The position numbers and the translations under genes were made by a program. A stretch of 38,767 nucleotides of DNA from Candidatus Faecalibacterium faecipullorum (lineage in GTDB: Bacteria; Bacillota; Clostridia; Oscillospirales; Ruminococcaceae): positions 1-38,767 of the forward strand of contig DWXX01000096.1 in assembly GCA_019118985.1 (NCBI GenBank), in the 5' to 3' direction. Under the pieces are notes generated by a model. It worked only from the letters and a program-made list of their open reading frames with translations, did no database searches and was not told where the DNA came from. This document shows, piece after piece, positions 26,140 to 32,909 of this stretch (position 1 is the stretch's first letter; the number at the start of each line of letters is the position of its first letter).

Positions 26140-26994
26140 GTGGAGAGCCAAACCGTATTTGAAAAGGGCTGGGAGCTGGACCGCCTGACCGTCCAGAATC
26201 AGCTGCTGCGGGAGTGCGAGCTGCCGGTCTACCAAAAATTGCTGGAAGGCAAAAGCGGCCTGCGCCTGCTGGACGTGGGCTGCAACGACGGCAGCAAGAC
26301 CATGGACCGCTTCGACCTGCCGCAGGTGGAGCGGATCATGGGGCTGGAATACAACGAAGGGCTGGCCCGCCGGGCGCAGGAAAAATACGGCGGGGGCAAG
26401 GCGTCCTTCCATTCCTGCGATCTGGAGGACCCGGATTTCCCCGTGCAGATGGCCGGGCTGATGGAAGCGGACGGGATCGAAGGGTTTGACCTGATCTACA
26501 TTTCGTTCGTGCTGATGCATCTCAAGCGCCCCGACCTGATGCTGGCGCGGCTGCGCCCTCTGCTGGCGCCCGGCGGCTGTCTGCTGATCGAGGAAGCCGA
26601 CGACGCCGCCTGCCGGCTGGAACCCGACGAGCAGGGGCTGTTCCGCCAGTTCATCCAGATGCTGCCGGTCGACCCCTACGCAGGCAACCGCCGCTGCGGC
26701 GAGCAAGTTGCCGGCTGGCTGGAGCGCTGCGGTTACCGCGAGATCGCCGACACCCGCGTCGCCGTCACGGCGGAGGGGGGGCAGAAAAAGAAGAAGGAGA
26801 ATATCTTTGAGATCTTCTTTTCTTACCTGCCGCAGGATCTGTCGGAACTATGGCGGAGTGAGCCGAACAATGCCACGTACGCGTTCTGCGTCCGATGGCT
26901 GGACCAAAATTATGAGGCGCTGCGGGCGGCGGTGATTTCGAGAGAGACCAGTCTGAATATGGGGATTCGGATCATCAGCTGCGGGGCAGAATGA
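26140..26994 (+). CDS. Class I SAM-dependent methyltransferase
   Basis: 284 residues, GTG start with GGGAGG 9 bases upstream. SAM-binding motif I is LRLLDVGCNDGSKT (about 43-56); motif II acidic residue lies in IMGLEYNEGLARRA; later FDLIYISFVLMHLKRPDLML and LRPLLAPGGCLLIEEADD are the standard post-I segments. Substrate cannot be told from sequence. It shares an ATGA overlap only with an unlikely upstream start of the next gene, but lies within the same run of genes as the MATE fusion and the phosphatase, so cotranscription is expected. A regulatory protein or small-molecule substrate is equally possible. Confidence 0.85.
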   Translation: MESQTVFEKGWELDRLTVQNQLLRECELPVYQKLLEGKSGLRLLDVGCNDGSKTMDRFDLPQVERIMGLEYNEGLARRAQEKYGGGKASFHSCDLEDPDFPVQMAGLMEADGIEGFDLIYISFVLMHLKRPDLMLARLRPLLAPGGCLLIEEADDAACRLEPDEQGLFRQFIQMLPVDPYAGNRRCGEQVAGWLERCGYREIADTRVAVTAEGGQKKKKENIFEIFFSYLPQDLSELWRSEPNNATYAFCVRWLDQNYEALRAAVISRETSLNMGIRIISCGAE

Positions 26995-27044
26995 CCTGTG
27001 AAAATATCCGCTCCCCGACCGATCGTTCAGAGGAGGACGACTCT

Positions 27045-29111
27045 ATGGAAAAAGAACGCCATGTAAAAGTGAAACTTCTGCCCAAATTTATTGTATCGCT
27101 GACCATTCTTGGCGTGGTGCTGACAGTGGTTATTTCCCTTTTCAGCTATGCCAATTCCCGTACCTATCTGGAAGAGCTGTACGCCCACAATGTGGTTTTC
27201 GGCGCGAAAAGCATTGCGACCATGCTGCCGCTGGAAGACGTCAAGACCATTATGGATGAAGGCGGCGACCAGACCGAAGCCTATGACCGGACGGTGGCAA
27301 TGCTCAATCATCTCAAGCAGGAGGGTGAAATCACCTTCTTGTCTCTGATCTCTCTGGATGAGGACAGCGTGACCTTCTATATCGACACCTGCGTGCCCGA
27401 GATGGGCGACGACCCGGCGGCGCAGATACCGTATGGCAGCGACATCCTCTATACCGATGCAGCCGCCTCGCCGGAAGATCTGGAAAACTACTATATCGCC
27501 TGGGACTATTACAAGCAGAACCTGGGCCCAAGCACCCCGCTGGTCACCGACAATGCGTATGGCTACAATTACACGGCGGGCTGGCCCATTCTGGATGAAA
27601 ATGGCGAAGCTATCGCCATGATCCAGTACATCATCGACATGCGCGAGGTGCGCAGCTATCTGAACTCCTTCCTGTATACCATGCTGGGCATCTCGCTGGG
27701 GATCATCGGCGTGGCCATCGTCTGCTATATCCTGTTTGTCCGGCACACGGTGACCAAGCCCATCGGCAGCCTGGCCAAACTGATGGAGAAGATCACCGCG
27801 TCCAGCAACTTCAAGGGCCAGCACATCGAGATCAAGACCGGCGACGAGATCGAAGAGCTGGGACACTCCTTCAACTACATGCTGGAGGAGCTGGAAAACT
27901 ACATCGACAACCTTGCCAAGGTCACCGCTGAAAAAGAGCGCATCGGCGCGGAATTGAGCGTCGCGACCCAGATCCAGGCCAGCATGCTGCCCTGCATCTT
28001 CCCGGCGTTCCCGGAGCGGGAGGAGTTCGACATCTACGCCAATATGCACCCCGCCAAAGAGGTGGGCGGCGACTTCTACGACTTCTTCCTGGTGGACAGC
28101 GACCACCTGGCGCTGGTCATCGCCGACGTGTCGGGCAAGGGCGTGCCGGCGGCGCTGTTCATGGTTATCGCCAAGACCCTGATCAAGAACGAGGCCCTGA
28201 CCGGCAAGCAGCCGCAGGAGGTGCTGGCGGCGGTCAACAATCAGCTGTGCGAGAACAACGACGCCGAGATGTTCGTCACCGCATGGCTGGGCATCTACGA
28301 GATCTCCACCGGGCGGATGGTCTGTTCCAACGCCGGGCACGAGTTCCCCGCCATCAAGCGGGCGGACGGCAGCTTCGAGCTGTACAAGGACCGCCACGGC
28401 TTCGTCCTGGCCGGGATGGAGGGCTCGCGCTACCGCCCGTATGAGCTGAAACTGGCCCCCGGCGACGTCCTCTTCGTCTACACCGACGGCGTGGCCGAGG
28501 CCACCGACGCCGCCAACGAGCTGTACGGCACCGACCGGATGCTGAACGCCCTGAACGGCGCGAGCGAGGCAAAGCCCGAGGCGCTGCTGGAGGCCGTCAA
28601 GGCCGACATCGACCGCTTTGTGGGCGAGGCGCCGCAGTTCGACGACATCACCATGCTCTGTTTGCAGGTCAAGAGCCTCGACCTGGACACCACCGTCCGG
28701 ATGGACAGCCTGACCGTGCCGGCTGAGCTGGATCAGCTGGATACGGTGCAGGAGTTCATCGGCGAGCACCTGAGCGCCGCCGGCTGCCCCCCCAAGGTGG
28801 AGATCGCCGTACAGGTGGCGGTGGAGGAGCTGTACGTCAACATCGCCCACTACGCCTACACCCCCGGCACCGGCAACGCCACCATCCGCTGCGGTGTGGG
28901 CGGCGACCCCAAGACGGTCACCATCCAGTTTGAGGACAGCGGCGTCCCCTTCGACCCCCTGGCCAAAAAGGACGCCGACACCACCCTCTCGGCCGACGAG
29001 CGCGAGATCGGCGGTCTGGGCATCCTGATGGTCAAAAAGAGCATGGACCAGATGGCCTACGAGCGCCGCGACGGCAAGAACATCCTGACCATCCAGAAAA
29101 AGCTGCCCTGA
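27045..29111 (+). CDS. Sensor / HAMP / SpoIIE-type PP2C phosphatase with RsbW-like ATPase domain (intact)
   Basis: 688 residues; the ATG at 27045 has AGGAGG 8 bases upstream, preferred to the ATG at 26991 that overlaps the methyltransferase stop. Order: TM (about 14-34), outer sensor domain of the Cache kind (35-205), TM (207-232), HAMP (233-285), PP2C (about 300-540), RsbW-like ATPase (550-687). The catalytic motifs of the phosphatase are complete: VGGDFYDFF (about 339-347), IADVSGKGVPAAL, YTDGVAEAT (about 479) and FDDITML (about 532). The ATPase part has VAVEELYVNIAHYAY, FEDSGVPFDPL and GGLGILMVKKSMD, so it is probably active. Such proteins control partner switching by acting on an anti-sigma antagonist, but no STAS gene is in the window. 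Ends at a strong terminator. Confidence 0.9.
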   Translation: MEKERHVKVKLLPKFIVSLTILGVVLTVVISLFSYANSRTYLEELYAHNVVFGAKSIATMLPLEDVKTIMDEGGDQTEAYDRTVAMLNHLKQEGEITFLSLISLDEDSVTFYIDTCVPEMGDDPAAQIPYGSDILYTDAAASPEDLENYYIAWDYYKQNLGPSTPLVTDNAYGYNYTAGWPILDENGEAIAMIQYIIDMREVRSYLNSFLYTMLGISLGIIGVAIVCYILFVRHTVTKPIGSLAKLMEKITASSNFKGQHIEIKTGDEIEELGHSFNYMLEELENYIDNLAKVTAEKERIGAELSVATQIQASMLPCIFPAFPEREEFDIYANMHPAKEVGGDFYDFFLVDSDHLALVIADVSGKGVPAALFMVIAKTLIKNEALTGKQPQEVLAAVNNQLCENNDAEMFVTAWLGIYEISTGRMVCSNAGHEFPAIKRADGSFELYKDRHGFVLAGMEGSRYRPYELKLAPGDVLFVYTDGVAEATDAANELYGTDRMLNALNGASEAKPEALLEAVKADIDRFVGEAPQFDDITMLCLQVKSLDLDTTVRMDSLTVPAELDQLDTVQEFIGEHLSAAGCPPKVEIAVQVAVEELYVNIAHYAYTPGTGNATIRCGVGGDPKTVTIQFEDSGVPFDPLAKKDADTTLSADEREIGGLGILMVKKSMDQMAYERRDGKNILTIQKKLP

Positions 29112-29152
29112 GTGTTTTTACTCCTTTCAACCCCAGCAAGAGACGGCCCCGG

Positions 29153-29187
29153 AAAAGCGCCCGCACGGATGCGGGCGCTTTTTCTTT
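29153..29187 (+). terminator. Intrinsic terminator closing the CIS/signalling operon
   Basis: A 13-bp stem (29153-29165 with 29170-29182) closed by a CGGA loop, followed by a run of T with one C. It lies 42 bases after the last phosphatase codon. With no comparable hairpin seen between the genes upstream, it suggests that the operon ends here. Confidence 0.9.
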
Positions 29188-29250
29188 GGGGGGCAGGTTC
29201 GCTGCGCGCACGGAGGGCGAAGTTACGCCCCGCTTTGCCAAAAAGGAAAA

Positions 29251-29281
29251 GGCCAGTTCGGAAAAGTATACTTTTCGAAAC
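29251..29281. repeat. 31-bp repeat with palindromic core, copy 1
   Basis: First copy of a 31-base sequence found again, identical, at 29368. Its centre is the perfect 16-base palindrome GAAAAGTATACTTTTC with TTCG and CGAA further out. It lies about 35 bases upstream of the -35 box of the lipoprotein promoter. The pair looks like a two-site operator or a small insertion remnant. Confidence 0.9.
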
Positions 29282-29315
29282 CGATTTTTCAAAAAAGTAA
29301 CAGCGCAGGAAAATA

Positions 29316-29344
29316 TTGTATGTGCGACGTTTTTGTGCTATAAT
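29316..29344 (+). promoter_or_regulatory. Sigma-A type promoter for the lipoprotein genes
   Basis: -35 TTGTAT (29316-29321), 17-base spacer, consensus -10 TATAAT (29339-29344) preceded by TGC (extended -10). It lies between the two 31-bp repeats, and transcription would start at about 29351, just before copy 2. This is the only strong promoter in the gene-free stretch 29112-29437. Confidence 0.8.
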
Positions 29345-29367
29345 CCAAGTAAGCAAATCGGCGTTTT

Positions 29368-29398
29368 GGCCAGTTCGGAAAAGTATACTTTTCGAAAC
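29368..29398. repeat. 31-bp repeat with palindromic core, copy 2
   Basis: Identical to copy 1 and 117 bases away from it. It falls about 17 bases after the expected transcription start and 40 bases before the first lipoprotein start codon, the classic place for a repressor operator or for a hairpin in the leader RNA. Nothing else is seen in the gene-free stretch apart from the promoter and the upstream terminator. Confidence 0.9.
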
Positions 29399-29437
29399 TG
29401 ACCCCGCCGGGCTCGAAATTTGTAAGGAGGATAACGT

Positions 29438-30043
29438 ATGTATGTAAAAAAGTTGCTGGCGGCAACGCTGGCGGGGGCCGTTTTGGCTGGAATGTTTTCC
29501 GGATGCAACCGGAAAATAGTGGAACATGAGTTCCATGTGGACACAGAATATGTGAAGGACTACATCGAAGAGGAGGCCACTTTAACTTTTGAAGACTTCG
29601 AAGATATGGCTGGCTCGATCAACGAGGACTTTAATCTTGCATTCAAACCAGACGTGGTATTTGTTCCTGAAGATTCTTCTCTGTTTACCACGATAGGGAA
29701 GGAGACCATCGGCGAGTTCGAAGTTCTTGGGATTCCTTTCCACAAAGAAACAACGCCCAAGGTGGCGGCTGAGCTATTTGTAAAGACAGCCGACATGGGT
29801 ATAGAGGATTTGGTAGGCTCCAGTCTTGTATTTGTAAAACAAACCGGCGATGGGGTGAATGGATACATTTCTGCCTGCCTGAAGGGAACGAAGATCCTGT
29901 GTGAAGCCCTTGAGATCTGCATAAATGGCGACAAGTTGGAAATTCCGAGCGGTTATTCTTTGGTTTGCGGATATGGTCCCTGCAAATTTGAGGATGATGA
30001 CAATTTGTATGTGCAGATTAAAGCGGTGATTATTAAAATATAA
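29438..30043 (+). CDS. Lipoprotein of a tandem EH-motif family, member 1
   Basis: 201 residues; AAGGAGG precedes the ATG. Type II signal peptide: KK at 4-5, hydrophobic core, lipobox FSGC with Cys23. Just after it comes KIVEHEFHVDTEYV, a motif shared with the next two genes (V/I-E-H-x-F). The mature part is acidic and shows no known family. The base composition is clearly lower in GC than the CIS operon, which suggests separate origin. It should be anchored on the outer face of the cell membrane. Expression is from the promoter at 29316-29344 and may be controlled through the repeats. Confidence 0.8.
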   Translation: MYVKKLLAATLAGAVLAGMFSGCNRKIVEHEFHVDTEYVKDYIEEEATLTFEDFEDMAGSINEDFNLAFKPDVVFVPEDSSLFTTIGKETIGEFEVLGIPFHKETTPKVAAELFVKTADMGIEDLVGSSLVFVKQTGDGVNGYISACLKGTKILCEALEICINGDKLEIPSGYSLVCGYGPCKFEDDDNLYVQIKAVIIKI

Positions 30044-30066
30044 ATTGATTTAAGTGAGGCTTTACC

Positions 30067-30636
30067 ATGAAACTGAAAAAAACGCTTGCGTGGATGTCTG
30101 CAGCCGCTGCTATTGCCTGTGCAATGTCCGGATGTACTCAGACAACCATTGAACATCAGTTTATTACAGATACCCATACTGTAAACGAAATCATCGGCAG
30201 TACTGTTGTGCCTGATTTTGTACCTGGCATGGAAGAACTCGAAGAAATGCTTGCGGACTACGATATTAAAATCATAACGCAGTTTCCTCTCTTTGTAGAC
30301 CCTACTGATGCGAAAGCTCCGACAGGCTTGGAGGGCGCAGACCCAGACGTTACAGAGGATGAGATCGACAGCCTTTTGGAAGAAGAAAAACCTATTTTTG
30401 TGTATCAGGAGTACAATAAAGAGGATGGCATTTCTGGCTACGTAGACGCTGCAGATGAGTGTGCGCGAAAACTGTCTGCGGCACTCGAAGAATATTTTAT
30501 GGAACACTCGGAGATTCTGCCGGAAATCGAGGGCCGAGTCCTGGGCCTTGATATTCGCATCATCGAATCCGAGAATGATGATGCTGACGTCGACTATGCA
30601 TTGGCATGGTTGCACTGGCCAGACTGGTACCAGTGA
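30067..30636 (+). CDS. Lipoprotein of the tandem EH-motif family, member 2
   Basis: 189 residues. Signal peptide MKLKKTLAWMS... with lipobox MSGC and Cys23, the same position as in its neighbours. The next residues TTIEHQFITDTHTVNEII align with the first member (KIVEHEFHVDTEYVKDYI), so the two are paralogues that have diverged strongly afterwards. The late part contains many acidic residues (ESENDDADVDY). The ribosome-binding site (GTGAGG) is weaker than for member 1. GC content is low like member 1. Function unknown. Confidence 0.8.
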   Translation: MKLKKTLAWMSAAAAIACAMSGCTQTTIEHQFITDTHTVNEIIGSTVVPDFVPGMEELEEMLADYDIKIITQFPLFVDPTDAKAPTGLEGADPDVTEDEIDSLLEEEKPIFVYQEYNKEDGISGYVDAADECARKLSAALEEYFMEHSEILPEIEGRVLGLDIRIIESENDDADVDYALAWLHWPDWYQ

Positions 30637-30644
30637 TTATGGCA

Positions 30645-30675
30645 TTGACATCGATTAAGTAAAAGCCGTTACTAA
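30645..30675 (+). promoter_or_regulatory. Possible weak promoter before the third lipoprotein gene
   Basis: A consensus -35 TTGACA (30645-30650) is followed 18-19 bases on by TTACTA/TACTAA, a poor -10. It could give member 3 its own transcript, as the gap between members 2 and 3 (68 bases) is longer than elsewhere in this group. Support is weak. Confidence 0.3.
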
Positions 30676-30704
30676 GCATGTTTAAGAACTAGGGAGGCAT
30701 TTTT

Positions 30705-31220
30705 ATGAAACTCAAAAAATACATCACGCTCGCACTGGCTGCTCTGACGATGGTCTGTACCCTCGCTGCCTGCGCCCCGAATGTTGAGCATCGCTTTGAC
30801 GTGAATGAGTACTCTGCCCAGGCAGAGGCTACCATGCGCAGCATTTCCCAGCAGCTTGCCCAGATGGACAGCCTGCTGGCGGTTCATAACGCAGACCTCG
30901 ACGCTGCCTTTGCCCGCTATGAGGACGGCAAACCCGGCCGCCCCGAAGGGAATGTGGCAAATACCGCCATCACCCAGGACGCCCTGAACGATTGGGCCGC
31001 CCGCCCCGGGCGGAAGCTGTACGTCTATGCTGAGAGCGGCGCGACCATTGAGGAATACCTGTCGGTGTGGTACGCACAGCTTGGCGACGTGTACAGCGCG
31101 CTGAATGCGCTGTCCGCCGAACAGTGGGAGAAGCTGGACGGCGAGACGGTGTCTGTCACCGGGATGCTGGTGAAAGCCGGCGGCAGGACCTATGTCGAGA
31201 CGGAAGTGAGCTGCGGGTAA
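30705..31220 (+). CDS. Lipoprotein of the tandem EH-motif family, member 3
   Basis: 171 residues, GGGAGG upstream of the ATG. Signal peptide starts MKLKK as in member 2; lipobox LAAC with Cys23; then PNVEHRFDVNEYSAQAEATM, the family motif. The mature domain is predicted mainly helical (SISQQLAQMDSLLAVHNADL). Unlike members 1 and 2 its codon use is GC-rich and similar to the rest of the genome, so it may be the older, resident copy. No known family. It ends 19 bases before a terminator. Confidence 0.8.
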   Translation: MKLKKYITLALAALTMVCTLAACAPNVEHRFDVNEYSAQAEATMRSISQQLAQMDSLLAVHNADLDAAFARYEDGKPGRPEGNVANTAITQDALNDWAARPGRKLYVYAESGATIEEYLSVWYAQLGDVYSALNALSAEQWEKLDGETVSVTGMLVKAGGRTYVETEVSCG

Positions 31221-31238
31221 AAGGAAAACAAAGGGAAG

Positions 31239-31276
31239 GCCCCTTGCCTGCCGGATGGCTGGCGAGGGGCTTTTTT
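31239..31276 (+). terminator. Intrinsic terminator after the lipoprotein genes
   Basis: Stem GCCCCTTGCC (31239-31248) with GGCGAGGGGC (31261-31270), one G-T pair, extended inward by GCC/GGC, and a tract of six T after it. Confidence 0.85.
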
Positions 31277-31307
31277 GCGCATCTGTGTTGAAATGGGGCG
31301 CGGCGTC

Positions 31308-31336
31308 TTGTAAAACGATGCCCGCTCTGCTATACT
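31308..31336 (+). promoter_or_regulatory. Promoter of the mntA-hepT pair
   Basis: -35 TTGTAA (31308-31313), 17-base spacer, -10 TATACT (31331-31336) with the TGC extension. The start codon of mntA lies 34 bases after the -10, with AAGGAGG at 31355-31361. Confidence 0.75.
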
Positions 31337-31369
31337 AAAACCAGAAGATGCGAAAAGGAGGCGGGGCGC

Positions 31370-31696
31370 ATGATCTACACGATTCGGCAGTTGGAGGAGC
31401 GAATCGCGCCGGTAGCCAAAAAGTACGGCCTGCGGGCGGTGTACCTCTTCGGCTCTTACGCGCGGGGCGAAGCGCGGGAGGACAGCGACGTCGACCTGAT
31501 CGTGGACACCACCGGCACAGCCCTGAAAAGCCTGCTTGGGCTGGGGGCGCTCTACTGTGAGCTGGAGGACGCCCTGGGCAAAAAGATTGACCTGATCACG
31601 GTCAGCTCGCTGGAGCAGCCAGCCCAGATGCCGCACGAAGAGACCTTCCGCAGAACGGTATGGAAAGAGAAGGTGAACCTCTATGTTGCCGCCTGA
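31370..31696 (+). CDS. mntA: MntA-type minimal nucleotidyltransferase, antitoxin
   Basis: 108 residues. The nucleotidyltransferase signature G-S-x10-D-x-D is complete: Gly28, Ser29, Asp40 and Asp42 in FGSYARGEAREDSDVDLIVD. In type VII MntA-HepT systems this enzyme adds AMP to a tyrosine of the HEPN toxin next to its active site and so blocks it. The stop overlaps the next gene by 14 bases, the usual coupled layout. Its own promoter and the terminator before it make it an independent unit from the lipoprotein genes. Chromosomal roles in phage defence or stability are possible. Confidence 0.88.
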   Translation: MIYTIRQLEERIAPVAKKYGLRAVYLFGSYARGEAREDSDVDLIVDTTGTALKSLLGLGALYCELEDALGKKIDLITVSSLEQPAQMPHEETFRRTVWKEKVNLYVAA

Positions 31697-32027
31697 CGCG
31701 CAGAGGCTTGCGCACATTCTGGACTATTGTATGGAGGTCGAAAAGACCATCGCCCGCTACGGCCGGGACTTTACCGTCTTTGACAGCGACCGGGATTATC
31801 AGCGCTCGGTGTCCTTCTGTATCCTGCAGATCGGCGAGCTGAGCGGGGGACTGTCGGTGGAGTTCCGGCAGGCTACGGCTGACCGCATCCAGTGGGGCCC
31901 GATGAAAGGAATGCGCAATCTGGTGGCCCACAATTACGGCAGCATGAGCCGGGAGGTGATCTGGGAGACCGCCGTCACAGACATACCGGCCCTCAAGCGC
32001 TTCTGCGAAGAGCAGCTCGGGGGCTGA
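31683..32027 (+). CDS. hepT: HepT-type HEPN ribonuclease toxin (DUF86)
   Basis: 114 residues, all helical. The HEPN active-site motif is RNLVAHNY, with Arg78, Asn79, His83 and Tyr85, where Tyr85 is the residue that MntA modifies in known pairs. The FCILQIGELSGGLS helix is also typical of DUF86. HEPN proteins of this kind cut RNA, often tRNA. The start overlaps the end of mntA so the two are made together. Nothing suggests inactivation of either gene. Confidence 0.88.
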   Translation: MLPPDAQRLAHILDYCMEVEKTIARYGRDFTVFDSDRDYQRSVSFCILQIGELSGGLSVEFRQATADRIQWGPMKGMRNLVAHNYGSMSREVIWETAVTDIPALKRFCEEQLGG

Positions 32028-32033
32028 TCCCCC

Positions 32034-32062
32034 TTGCCTGCCGCGTCAAAGCGTGGTATACT
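32034..32062 (+). promoter_or_regulatory. Promoter of the C26 hydrolase gene
   Basis: -35 TTGCCT (32034-32039), 17-base spacer, -10 TATACT (32057-32062), preceded by TGG, an extended -10. It begins 6 bases after the end of hepT. A start at about 32069 would place the hairpin at 32071 at the very 5' end of the message. Confidence 0.65.
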
Positions 32063-32070
32063 GTTTCAAG

Positions 32071-32109
32071 ACGGACAGCGTGGCCCGGTGCGGCCGGCTG
32101 TCCGTTTTT
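32071..32109 (+). terminator. Hairpin with T tract: terminator of mntA-hepT and/or leader attenuator
   Basis: Stem ACGGACAGC (32071-32079) with GCTGTCCGT (32097-32105), inner GGCC pairs, then TTTTT. It ends the toxin-antitoxin transcript well, but because the next promoter lies before it, it also stands within the leader of the hydrolase gene. Confidence 0.75.
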
Positions 32110-32144
32110 GAATGTTCCGATCAAACAGGAGAGGGGAGATCAGG

Positions 32145-32849
32145 ATGAAAAAACCGCTGATCGGTCTGATCCCGCTGGTGGATGTCGAGCGAGACAGTTA
32201 TTGGATGATGCCGCCCTATTTTGAGGCGCTGGAAGAGGCCGGCGCGCTGCCGGTCATGCTGCCGCTGACCGCCGACGAGGGCGCCCTTGCGCAGATTCTG
32301 GAAATGTGCAGCGGGCTGCTGTTCACCGGCGGGCCGGACGCAGACCCCGCCCTCTACGGCGAGGAAAAGCTGCCCGCCTGCGGTCTGGTGGTGCCGCGGC
32401 GGGACGAGATGGAGCTGCGGCTGTTCCGGATGGCCCTTGCGGCGGACAAGCCCGTTTTGGGCATCTGCCGGGGCATCCAGCTGTTCAATGTGGCTCTGGG
32501 CGGCACGCTCTGGCAGGATCTGCCCAGCCAGGCGCCCTCTGTCATCCAGCATGAGCAGAAGCCGCCCTACGACCAGCCGGCCCACAAGGTGTCCATCCTG
32601 CCGGGCACCCCCCTTGCCGCCCTGCTGGGCCGGGCCGAGGCCAACGTCACCAGCCGGCACCATCAGGCCATCAAGGCCCTGGCGCCCGGGCTGCAGGCGA
32701 TGGCCTGCTCCCCCGACGGCCTGGTCGAGGCGGTTTGGATGCCGGACAAACGGTTCGTCTGGGGGGTGCAGTGGCACCCCGAGCACACCTGCAAGACCAG
32801 CGAAGACAGCCGCCGGCTGTTTGCTGCCTTTGTGGAGCAGTGCGTCTGA
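32145..32849 (+). CDS. Gamma-glutamyl-gamma-aminobutyrate hydrolase family (peptidase C26, class I glutamine amidotransferase fold)
   Basis: 234 residues from the ATG at 32145 (GAGGGGAG upstream); an earlier in-frame ATG at 32112 has no site. Cys108 in LGICRGIQLFNVALGG is the nucleophile; His211 and Glu213 in GVQWHPEH complete the triad. The family (PuuD-like) cleaves gamma-glutamyl amides such as gamma-glutamyl-GABA. Related enzymes serve polyamine use or, without a known partner, general amide hydrolysis. No polyamine genes are adjacent, so the substrate is open. The gene stands alone between its own promoter and a two-way terminator. Confidence 0.88.
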   Translation: MKKPLIGLIPLVDVERDSYWMMPPYFEALEEAGALPVMLPLTADEGALAQILEMCSGLLFTGGPDADPALYGEEKLPACGLVVPRRDEMELRLFRMALAADKPVLGICRGIQLFNVALGGTLWQDLPSQAPSVIQHEQKPPYDQPAHKVSILPGTPLAALLGRAEANVTSRHHQAIKALAPGLQAMACSPDGLVEAVWMPDKRFVWGVQWHPEHTCKTSEDSRRLFAAFVEQCV

Positions 32850-32861
32850 ACGCAAAAAGAC

Positions 32862-32898
32862 GCCCCCGCCTGACCCATGAACAGGGGAAGGCGGGGGC
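32862..32898. terminator. Bidirectional terminator between hydrolase and histidine kinase
   Basis: Stem GCCCCCGCC (32862-32870) with GGCGGGGGC (32890-32898). On the - strand it is followed by GTCTTTTT, a good T tract 12 bases after the kinase stop; on the + strand the T run is poor. It serves two convergent genes. Confidence 0.8.
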
Positions 32899-32909
32899 TT
32901 ATTGTATGG

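Noticed and set aside
29251..29398. Insertion sequence or MITE ends
   Set aside because: The copies are direct and identical, no target duplication or transposase remnant is seen, and a working promoter fills the middle; an operator pair is simpler, though not proved.
30645..30675. Strong promoter before the third lipoprotein
   Set aside because: Only the -35 is good; the -10 and spacing are poor, so it is listed with low confidence only.
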